Assembly (NCBI GenBank): GCA_003517965.1
Contig: DOZO01000062.1
Coordinates: forward strand, 1-38,031
Direction: 5' to 3'
Length of the DNA stretch: 38,031 bases
Origin: Desulfobulbaceae bacterium
GTDB taxonomy: Bacteria > Desulfobacterota > Desulfobulbia > Desulfobulbales > Desulfurivibrionaceae
Position numbers and translations under genes: made by a program. Below the pieces are notes generated by a model, which had not been told where the DNA came from, ran no database searches, and was given only the letters and a program-made list of their open reading frames with translations. Positions 9,294 through 15,973 of the stretch are shown here, piece by piece. How positions within the stretch are numbered: position 1 is the stretch's first letter; each line of letters opens with the position of its first letter.

Positions 9294-9373
9294 TGAGCGA
9301 GCAATTTTTTTTCTTGTTGAATGTGGGTTGTTTTTTTATGTGTGTTCCTTGCTGGGGCGGCTGTAGTTAAAGA

Positions 9374-9413
9374 ACAAATATGTAAAATGTATGTTTGTAT
9401 TGTACATATTTGT
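9374..9413. promoter_or_regulatory. Inverted repeat, candidate activator site upstream of the amt sigma-54 promoter
   Basis: A perfect 11-bp inverted repeat, ACAAATATGTA (9374-9384) and TACATATTTGT (9403-9413), separated by 18 bp. It sits roughly 80-135 bp upstream of the sigma-54 promoter, the usual distance for an enhancer-binding activator. The half-sites do not match the enteric NtrC consensus (TGCACC-N5-GGTGCA), so the binding protein is unknown. The remainder of the 360-bp spacer 9225-9584 holds a 30-bp palindrome and a terminator. Confidence 0.4.
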
Positions 9414-9448
9414 AGCTGTTTATTGTGTGTTTAAAAGCAGGAGATGGG

Positions 9449-9478
9449 AGTAGGGGCACGGCATGCCGTGCCCCTACT
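9449..9478. repeat. 30-bp perfect palindrome (REP-like)
   Basis: Bases 9449-9478 form an uninterrupted palindrome centred between 9463 and 9464, with left arm AGTAGGGGCACGGCA and right arm its exact complement. As RNA it would give a long GC-rich hairpin with no separate loop. No T-run follows, so it is not a standard terminator. It resembles short dispersed intergenic palindromes found in multiple copies in many bacterial genomes; only one copy is in this window. Confidence 0.7.
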
Positions 9479-9526
9479 GTATGATTAAATCTTCGGTTTA
9501 GAAATGGAATAACCTGTGAAATACAT

Positions 9527-9561
9527 AAAAAAGCCCTGGCTTATCAGCCAGGGCTTTTTTT
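9527..9561 (-). terminator. Rho-independent terminator of the glutamate synthase operon
   Basis: Six A, then the perfect 8-bp stem GCCCTGGC/GCCAGGGC with loop TTATCA, then seven T. It lies 24 bp beyond the stop of the minus-strand 778-aa glutamate synthase gene. The flanking A/T runs make it usable in both directions, but only the minus-strand genes end here. Confidence 0.92.
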
Positions 9562-9584
9562 GTGACGTTATAGATGACGATAAA

Positions 9585-11921
9585 TTAGAAAGAACGCATC
9601 ACCCAGATGCCGCAAGGACAGGTATCACTACAGAAGCCGCAAGCGATACACTTGTTGGGGTCCACGACATAGCGGTATTCTTTGCCCTCCAGTTTTTCTC
9701 TGGAAATGGCTTGGGTCGGACAGATGGTCTCGCAGAGATGGCAGTCGCGACAGGTGCCGCAGCTCAGGCAACGTTCTGCTTCCGTTGCCTCGGACGTCCC
9801 GGGGCAAGGCTCTGGAGTATAATGGGCTGTGGTCAGGCTGGCCTGGGGGATAAGCTGCTGGCCAAAGTCCTTCCACTCCTCGCCTTTGAATCCGGCCAGG
9901 ATGGCTTCCGCGGTTTTCTTGCCCGCCCCTAAAGCGTTGGTAGCAAGCCCTGGCCGTTCCACATCTCCTATCGCCGAGATTTTCGGGTCGCTGGTTTGTC
10001 CGGCGGCATTACATTTGATCCAGCCTGCGCCCCCTACCGTGATAACCTCCACGGTGTCCGGCAGAAATTTAAGGGCTGGGACATCGCCGATGGAGATGAT
10101 TACGGTCTGAGCCGGGATGAGCTGTCCTGCCGCGTCGATCAATCCCTCGGCGGTAACCTCCTTGGTCTGCACCGGCCACTGGAAGGTAGCGCCGAGTTGT
10201 TCTGCAGCAGCCTTTTCCTTGCCAAAGGCCAGGGGCTTCTGGATGTCCACCAGGGTGACTTGCTGGGCTCCCAGACGGTAGGCCTCGCAGGCTACATCGC
10301 AGCCAACATTGCCCGCGCCGATGATCACCACTTGCTTGCCGACCTTGGGCGGCTTGGCGCTTTTCGCACCCTTGAGAAAGTCCAGAGCCGGAATGACCCG
10401 CTCATGCCCAGGGAAGGGAATGGTGCGCGGCTGGTGGGTGCCGACCGCGACGATGACATGGTCGTATTGTTTTTTGAGTTCGGCAAACTTGTCCTTGGTC
10501 ATGGCCACGCCAAAGGTGGCTTTGATATTGGGCATGGAGAGGAAACGCTGGATCTCAGAATCCCAAATGGCTCTGGGCAGCCGCTCCCAGGGGATAACCT
10601 GGGCCAGCTTGCCGCCCAACTGCTGGTCGCGTTCAAAGATGTGGGCCTCGACCCCGGCCTTGGCCAGTTGCCAGGCCGCATTCATTCCAGCCGGGCCACC
10701 GCCGATGATGGCGACTTTCTTGCCCAAGGCCTTGGCAGGTTTGGGTAGCTTGGCATCACGGGCCGCACGGCCCAGCATCTGCACGTCGATTTTTTCGTCC
10801 ACCAGTTGCCGGGAACAGTTCTGCATGCAGAGGTTCGGGCAAACATAGCCACAAACCGAGGCAGGCAGAGGGGTGTAGTCCAAGAGCATCTTGTAGGCCT
10901 CTTCCCCCTTGCCTTCGCGGATCAGCCGTAATCGGTCGATGGTGGGGATGTGGACTGGGCAGTAGTAGGCGCAAGGGGCGGCCTTGTCACGGTTGGCCCA
11001 GAAGGGCTGGCGCCGCCTTAGCTCGCCAGTCTCAATCATGCCGATGGGGCTGCGGTCAAGTCCCGGGGCCAGGTCGCGGATCGGGTCGCCGCCGCCAAAG
11101 CCCGGATCCCAAATCTTTTTCTTGAACTCGGCCATGGGCATAGGCCCGGAGAACATCAGGGCCCGATCCTGGGGCGGGATGGAGATCAGCATCATCCATT
11201 CCTTGCGGACGGAGAGCTTCTTGAGCAGCCGGGTGCGACCGATTTTCTTGAGGTAGACGGGCATCCGCTCCATGAGCCATTGCCACTGGGCGTCGTCCGG
11301 CAGTACCGCCATGACGCTTTTCTTGTCATAGGAGCCATCGGTTTTGCCCCGATAAAAGAGCCAGCCGCCGACCATGCCGACGCAGGGCCGATAGCCCAGA
11401 ACGTTTTTGCTGTTTTTCGCCTCAATCCCGCAGATAACCCCGATGCCGCCGCAGTTGAACTCAGCAAAGGTGTCACCCACCGAACCCAACACCCACAGCT
11501 CCGGGCGCTGGTGTTCTGGGTTCCATTTGGTCATGGTCAGGCCCCGGGCGCCGATGGTGCCGCCGATATAGACCTTACCTTCGGCCATGGCGTTGCAGAC
11601 CCCGTTGGTAGCGTCGCCCTTGACGGTGATCTCTGCGCCGATATTGAGATAGCCCACGTCATCGGAAGCTGATCCGTCGCAGACAATGGTAGTGCCTGGC
11701 ATGCCCATGCATCCCAGGCGTTGGCCGCAGGGGCCGCTGATCTCGATCTCCACCTTCTGGCCCGCGCTTTTCAGGCGTCCGCCCACATTGTGCTGGCCAT
11801 AGGTTTCCAGCTTCAGCCGGGTGGATTTGGCAAAGGCCTTCTGCACCAGCTCTTCAAAATTCTTGGAGCTGATCCGCTGGCCATTGGCATCAAGCCCTTT
11901 TATGATAATTGTTTTACTCAC
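9585..11921 (-). CDS. gltD: Glutamate synthase: GXGXG domain fused to GltD-like NAD(P)H oxidoreductase with 4Fe-4S ferredoxin tail
   Basis: Part of a three-polypeptide glutamate synthase (glutamine + 2-oxoglutarate + reductant to two glutamate). Residues ~1-240 are the right-handed beta-helix GXGXG domain normally at the C-terminus of GltB (GPCGQRLGCMG; GYLNIGAEITVKGDATNG; GKVYIGGTIGARG). Residues ~315-700 are a GltD-like FAD/NAD(P)H oxidoreductase: an N-terminal Cys-rich Fe-S region (APCAYYCPVHIP, CGYVCPNLCMQNC), FAD motif VAIIGGGPAGMNAAWQLA, NAD(P) motif VVIIGAGNVGCDVACEA. Residues ~725-778 add ferredoxin-type clusters (CLSCGTCRDCHLCETICPTQ and CIACGFCSDTCPCG). Twelve bases separate it from the upstream FMN subunit, so the genes form one operon. 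Compared with the usual bacterial enzyme, domains have been redistributed among the chains. Confidence 0.9.
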   Translation of the reverse strand: MSKTIIIKGLDANGQRISSKNFEELVQKAFAKSTRLKLETYGQHNVGGRLKSAGQKVEIEISGPCGQRLGCMGMPGTTIVCDGSASDDVGYLNIGAEITVKGDATNGVCNAMAEGKVYIGGTIGARGLTMTKWNPEHQRPELWVLGSVGDTFAEFNCGGIGVICGIEAKNSKNVLGYRPCVGMVGGWLFYRGKTDGSYDKKSVMAVLPDDAQWQWLMERMPVYLKKIGRTRLLKKLSVRKEWMMLISIPPQDRALMFSGPMPMAEFKKKIWDPGFGGGDPIRDLAPGLDRSPIGMIETGELRRRQPFWANRDKAAPCAYYCPVHIPTIDRLRLIREGKGEEAYKMLLDYTPLPASVCGYVCPNLCMQNCSRQLVDEKIDVQMLGRAARDAKLPKPAKALGKKVAIIGGGPAGMNAAWQLAKAGVEAHIFERDQQLGGKLAQVIPWERLPRAIWDSEIQRFLSMPNIKATFGVAMTKDKFAELKKQYDHVIVAVGTHQPRTIPFPGHERVIPALDFLKGAKSAKPPKVGKQVVIIGAGNVGCDVACEAYRLGAQQVTLVDIQKPLAFGKEKAAAEQLGATFQWPVQTKEVTAEGLIDAAGQLIPAQTVIISIGDVPALKFLPDTVEVITVGGAGWIKCNAAGQTSDPKISAIGDVERPGLATNALGAGKKTAEAILAGFKGEEWKDFGQQLIPQASLTTAHYTPEPCPGTSEATEAERCLSCGTCRDCHLCETICPTQAISREKLEGKEYRYVVDPNKCIACGFCSDTCPCGIWVMRSF

Positions 11922-11933
11922 AGCGTGCTCCTT

Positions 11934-13574
11934 CTAACAGACGTATCTGATATTTAAACGTTCGGCCACATCCTTGTCATCGATGCCCAGAGCATCGGAC
12001 ATGCCAATGGGCAGGCTCTGGGAGCGGCCCAGGGGCGCCATGACCTTTTTGATCTCGGTGCGGATGGACATGAAGGTCTCTACCACCCGCTGGGCGACCT
12101 GATCCGGGTCGAGACGGCGGTAGAGCTTTGGATTCTGGCTGGTGATCCCCTTGGGACAAAGGCCGATGTTGCAGACGTTGCAGCGATTGCTTTCCGTGCC
12201 GAGGCAGCCGGCGGCGGATTGCATCATAAACTTGCCCATGTGGACACCAGAGGCGCCCAGCATGATCAGAGCCATGCCGTTTTGGGTGACGTTGCCGTTC
12301 TTGCCTACCCCGCCTGCGGCAAATATGGGAATTTCGTTCTGCTTGCCCTGGGCGCAGAGATCGAGATAGCATTCGCGGACATTGGCGGCGATGGGATGGC
12401 CGGTGGCGTCCATGCTGATGTTGTAGGCCGCCCCGGTGCCGCCGTCGATGCCGTCGATCAGCAAGGCGCCGGCATAGGGGTTGCGCACCAGATTGTTCAA
12501 CACTGATTTGGCCGAGGTGGAGCCGGAGATCTTGGGATAGACCGGGACCCGGAAGTTCCAGGCCATGGACATGGTCTGGATCATCTTCATCACCGATTCC
12601 TCGATGGAATAGAGGGTCTGATGTACGGGCGGCGAGGGTAGATCCACGCCCTCAGGCACCCCGCGCAGGCGGGCGATGAGCTTTGATACCTTGAACCACA
12701 TCAGCAGGCCGCCGTCGCCGGGCTTGGCTCCCTGGCCGTATTTGATCTCGATGGCCGCCGGATCGCACTGCATCTCTGGGATAGCCCGGATGATCTCGTC
12801 CCAGCCAAAATAACCGGAAGCGATCTGGAGGATGATGTATTTAAGAAAGGGGCTGCGCAGAACCCAGGGTGGGCAGCCGCCCTCGCCGGTGGCCATGACT
12901 ACCGGGATGCCGAGAACCTCGTTGCAATAGGCCACGCCCTGCAAGAGTCCCAGCCACATGTTGGGCGAGAGCGCGCCAAAGGACATGGAGCCGATGACAA
13001 AGGGAAAGATTTCCCGTACCGGCGGGATCCATTCCCCGGCCAGTTTGCGCCGGACATATTCTTCCGGCGGCAGCACCCGGCCCAGCAGGGTATTGCAGGA
13101 AAATTCGTGGCGGCCTGCGTCGAGAGCAGGATCGGTGAGCATGGAGATCCGGTCGAAGATAAGCCGGTCGAGCAGGCTCGCGCCCGGCACATTGCGGCGA
13201 CCGCCGCGTTTGGCCGGTTCGCCCTGCTGGTTGTTGACGAAACGGAAGCGGTCGCGGCCAGGGTTTTGCAATGGTTGGATCGCTTCGTTGGGGCAGACCA
13301 GGGAGCATGAGCCACAGCCGATGCAGCGCTTGCCAATCTCGGTGGACTGGCGGATGCCGACAAAGGTCTTGTACGAGCTGCCCCGTTCCGTGGCGGAAAG
13401 CACCAGGTGAGGCATACGCTTGCGCATGTAGGTCAGATTCAGGGTGCCCACTGGACATACCGCCGCGCACTGGCCGCACAGGGTGCAGCGATCTTCGCGG
13501 TGCTCAATGATCCAGGGCAGATCGTTGGGGGTCAGGCTGCTTGGGGTATTGGCAATTGATCGAACTGAGACCAT
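11934..13574 (-). CDS. gltB: Glutamate synthase FMN-binding subunit with N-terminal ferredoxin domain
   Basis: The catalytic synthase domain that transfers ammonia to 2-oxoglutarate and reduces the imine on FMN. It is 546 aa. The N-terminus carries two 4Fe-4S motifs (CTLCGQCAAVCPVG and CIGCGSCSLVCPNE). The FMN barrel follows, with SMSFGALSPNMW, the KYGQGAKPGDGG segment, IDGIDGGTGAA and the downstream Cys-rich loop CNVCNIGLCPKGITSQNP that holds the 3Fe-4S cluster. This layout matches the archaeal-type/ferredoxin-bearing GltB rather than the 1500-aa enteric form. The start overlaps the amidotransferase gene by 43 bp but is supported by an AGGAG 8 nt upstream. The ferredoxin domain should pass electrons from the GltD-like partner to FMN. 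Confidence 0.92.
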   Translation of the reverse strand: MVSVRSIANTPSSLTPNDLPWIIEHREDRCTLCGQCAAVCPVGTLNLTYMRKRMPHLVLSATERGSSYKTFVGIRQSTEIGKRCIGCGSCSLVCPNEAIQPLQNPGRDRFRFVNNQQGEPAKRGGRRNVPGASLLDRLIFDRISMLTDPALDAGRHEFSCNTLLGRVLPPEEYVRRKLAGEWIPPVREIFPFVIGSMSFGALSPNMWLGLLQGVAYCNEVLGIPVVMATGEGGCPPWVLRSPFLKYIILQIASGYFGWDEIIRAIPEMQCDPAAIEIKYGQGAKPGDGGLLMWFKVSKLIARLRGVPEGVDLPSPPVHQTLYSIEESVMKMIQTMSMAWNFRVPVYPKISGSTSAKSVLNNLVRNPYAGALLIDGIDGGTGAAYNISMDATGHPIAANVRECYLDLCAQGKQNEIPIFAAGGVGKNGNVTQNGMALIMLGASGVHMGKFMMQSAAGCLGTESNRCNVCNIGLCPKGITSQNPKLYRRLDPDQVAQRVVETFMSIRTEIKKVMAPLGRSQSLPIGMSDALGIDDKDVAERLNIRYVC

Positions 13575-14674
13575 ATCTGCAACTCCTGTCTGTCTGGAGG
13601 AATAATAACGGTGTGTTCCCGCATGGGCTGGAAATCCTTGCTGCGATCCCGGTCGGGGATCATGGCATCAACTCCGCACATCTCCGAGGCAATGGCCCAT
13701 TCACCGGGCTTGCCGCCCACGGTGGCGGGGCGCATCTTCTTGGCGTCCATAACCAGCATGGCGGTTTCATCGGGCAGGGTGCCGATTACCGCGTTGGGGC
13801 CATCGATGATCAGACGGCGACAAGCATCCCGCAGACCGCGGAGAAAATCACCCTGAGGATGAACCGCCAGCTCGTCGTTCTTGAGCGGGGTGATCACATG
13901 TTTATAGGCTTCAAGCGGCAGCTTGAGCTGCCTGGTCACATAGTGCAGGATATGGGCGAAGACCTCGGAGTCTGACTGATAGCCGATATAGCCGGGAAAG
14001 GCTCGGCCGGTGAGCCAGTCTTTGATGGGGATAAAAGCGGTATTTTCGCCGTTGGTCATGGTGGCGACCCCCTGGAGGAAGAAGGGGTGGCAGGCATAGA
14101 GGTTGATGCCGTAGTTGGTGTTTTGGCGGCCTTGGGCCATACAGATCCGGCTGGTGATTCTGCCTGAATCCAGACCAAGGGCGAGGCCGATCTCAAGGGG
14201 CCAGCCCACTTCTTTGATTGTTGCCACGTCGGGCCAAAGGGAAAAGGCGGTGAGGTCGTTGCCGTGGGCTTCGCCGTTGGCACGCAGAGCAAGGCGGATC
14301 AGCATCAGCTCGTGTTCGATCTCGCTGGCGGAGAGCTTGTTCCAGGTGACCGGTTTTTTGTACACCCGCAGGATGTACTTGTGCCGATCCTGAGCCTCGA
14401 TCATCTCCTTTTTCACCTCAAACTCGTGGTCGTAATTGAGGGTGAATCCGGCCTTGTCCATAATATGATCGAGACGGACGAGCGCCGCTTCGCTGTGGGC
14501 GATGCCTGAGAGAATCGGATCCTGGGCATTGTATTTGTAATCCGCAAACTTGAGCCCCCTGAGCAGCAGGCCGAGACCGCTGCCGTCATACCCTTCCTGC
14601 ATGGCCTCCATGGCCGTGAGTACCGAGAAGGGAGAGAAAGGCTCACTGGCGGTTTTCATTGCTAACCGGCACAT
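13532..14674 (-). CDS. Glutamate synthase glutaminase subunit (class II glutamine amidotransferase)
   Basis: Releases ammonia from glutamine for the FMN subunit. The 380-aa chain starts MCRLA, so removal of Met exposes an N-terminal Cys, the Ntn-type nucleophile of class II amidotransferases. Supporting residues are the DGSGLGLL segment, RLALRANGEAHGNDLT (substrate pocket) and NGENTAFIPIKDWLTGRAF with YQSDSEVFAHIL. In enteric bacteria this is the first ~380 residues of GltB; here it is a separate gene (GlxB-like in archaeal nomenclature). It is first in the operon, with AAGGAG 6 nt before the ATG, and its 3' end overlaps the next gene by 43 bp, which should help keep subunits in equal amounts. 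Confidence 0.9.
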   Translation of the reverse strand: MCRLAMKTASEPFSPFSVLTAMEAMQEGYDGSGLGLLLRGLKFADYKYNAQDPILSGIAHSEAALVRLDHIMDKAGFTLNYDHEFEVKKEMIEAQDRHKYILRVYKKPVTWNKLSASEIEHELMLIRLALRANGEAHGNDLTAFSLWPDVATIKEVGWPLEIGLALGLDSGRITSRICMAQGRQNTNYGINLYACHPFFLQGVATMTNGENTAFIPIKDWLTGRAFPGYIGYQSDSEVFAHILHYVTRQLKLPLEAYKHVITPLKNDELAVHPQGDFLRGLRDACRRLIIDGPNAVIGTLPDETAMLVMDAKKMRPATVGGKPGEWAIASEMCGVDAMIPDRDRSKDFQPMREHTVIIPPDRQELQIWSQFDQLPIPQAA

Positions 14675-14710
14675 GTGTCACTCCTTATAATAGATGATGG
14701 CTTCTGCATA

Positions 14711-14765
14711 AAGCTGAGTTGAGCAGCTTGCCTGCTCAAACGAAACTTATACCCACTGGGTGCAA
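14711..14765. repeat. Dispersed hairpin repeat, family A, copy 1
   Basis: Bases 14711-14750 are identical over 40 bp to 32429-32468, and the next 15 bp match with three substitutions. The core is a perfect hairpin, TTGAGCAG-CTTGC-CTGCTCAA (14719-14739). This copy is intergenic, upstream of the glutamate synthase operon and just beyond its start region. Immediately to its right a separate 9-bp inverted repeat (CAATAAGCG 14763-14771, CGCTTATTG 14793-14801) may be part of a longer element or an operator; this cannot be settled from one copy. Confidence 0.8.
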
Positions 14766-14891
14766 TAAGCGAATATACAGCCAATGTTCTTGCGCTTATT
14801 GAAAAAAACATGCGCCTCCGCATCAGGGTTAAAACTAACGATTATAGCGATAAATTTAAACCGTACAAGGCGAATTTAGCGACTCACTGCA

Positions 14892-15704
14892 TTACACCAC
14901 AATAAATGGATTGTCAAGGGAGGAGAGGGAGGCAACACAGGTGAAAATACGGTAGGGTAAACAGGCGTGGAATCCGGACGGTGTCAGGCGAAACACTCGG
15001 TTTTTTGCACCGAACTCTTTTGCCATTTTGTCGCGGATGTGCGCCAGGGCAGTTGCGTCCAGCGCATATCGTAGAGCAAGGTCATCTGAGGTCAGAAGCA
15101 GGGTGGGGGCCGCCATGGTGTTAGTTACCCGCCAGCCGGAGTCGGTCAGGGCTTGGGTCAACTCGTTGGTCAGGGGATAGCATTTGGACGTGTGCATGTA
15201 GTGGTAAAGCGCATTGAGGCAAGCTGCATCGTCCTCATTGTCAAAGGACGCGGTTTGATGCACGAAAAATTCGCCTTCCTTTGTCTGTGCGCGGAGATGG
15301 CGCAGTAAGGGCCGTAAGCCGGTTTCGCCGACGTAGTGCAGAACGGACCGCATTATCAGGAACAGTCGTTGGCCTGCGGCGGCAACATCGCTGCGCTTGA
15401 AATCCTCAAGGGACTTATGGACGGGAGCAATGCCTGCGGCATCTGTCACGGCAAGTTGTTCTTCTGAGCAGTCAACGTTCTTGAGTTTCAGGGCATGGCA
15501 GATGTCGTACGCTGCAAGCTGAGAGAGCAGGAAGCCTGTTCCCCCACCTAAGTCCACGACAACATCAGCAGGTGAATGTGTCAGGACATCGATGGCGGCG
15601 TTGAGTAAAGGTCGTGCAATTGTGGAATCGGCAAAGTAGCCGTTGTGTAACGCGCCCCATTGTTGCCCGTGCACCACCTTCTCTGTTCCGATATGGTCTT
15701 TCAT
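14892..15704 (-). CDS. Class I SAM-dependent methyltransferase, substrate unknown
   Basis: A 270-aa protein with the Rossmann-like SAM-binding motif I, VVDLGGGTGFLL (residues ~49-60), an acidic residue after the next strand (NVDCSEEQ) and a post-motif strand LFLIMRSVLHYVG. The layout resembles small-molecule O-/N-methyltransferases of the methyltransf_12/25 or ubiE-like groups. There is no signal peptide or membrane segment. It stands alone: on its left is a 217-bp spacer before the glutamate synthase operon and on its right it diverges from pilB. Neither neighbour suggests a substrate, and I do not recognise a specific family. The isolated position and wide flanking spacers are compatible with acquisition, but no mobile element is visible. 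Confidence 0.65.
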   Translation of the reverse strand: MKDHIGTEKVVHGQQWGALHNGYFADSTIARPLLNAAIDVLTHSPADVVVDLGGGTGFLLSQLAAYDICHALKLKNVDCSEEQLAVTDAAGIAPVHKSLEDFKRSDVAAAGQRLFLIMRSVLHYVGETGLRPLLRHLRAQTKEGEFFVHQTASFDNEDDAACLNALYHYMHTSKCYPLTNELTQALTDSGWRVTNTMAAPTLLLTSDDLALRYALDATALAHIRDKMAKEFGAKNRVFRLTPSGFHACLPYRIFTCVASLSSLDNPFIVV

Positions 15705-15973
15705 CCTGTTATGCTCTTGATTAAATAGAAAATTTGCTGCGCGAGTGATCAGGGGTTAGTTGCAGTGCTGTTGAGCATGCAGCAAGTTAGCATACACAAG
15801 CTGGGCATGTAAATACCACATTGTTTTCGTCTTTAAGGACGCGAAAAAGCCCATTTCTTTTGAAGAAGAACAGATATGCTTGTCAGTGGGCTGAGAAATA
15901 TAGTATTAGGTAGAGAATGGTAAAGGTTGTTTCTTAACGGCTTCTAAACTTATTTTAGGATATTCTCTTTTTC
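15705..15973. other. Divergent spacer between methyltransferase and pilB
   Basis: This 269-bp, AT-richer spacer must hold the promoters of both divergent genes. A short imperfect inverted repeat (TTTTCGTC...GACGCGAAAA, around 15826-15846) is visible, but no promoter boxes with convincing spacing were identified. Confidence 0.4.

Noticed and set aside
13532..13574. Sequencing error explaining the overlap of the amidotransferase and FMN subunits.
   Set aside because: Both ends read as plausible protein and the downstream start has an AGGAG at 8 nt, so a real overlap is simpler.
14763..14801. 9-bp inverted repeat upstream of the glutamate synthase operon as a defined operator.
   Set aside because: Spacing of 21 bp and a single copy give no match to a known regulator; it is mentioned only with repeat A.
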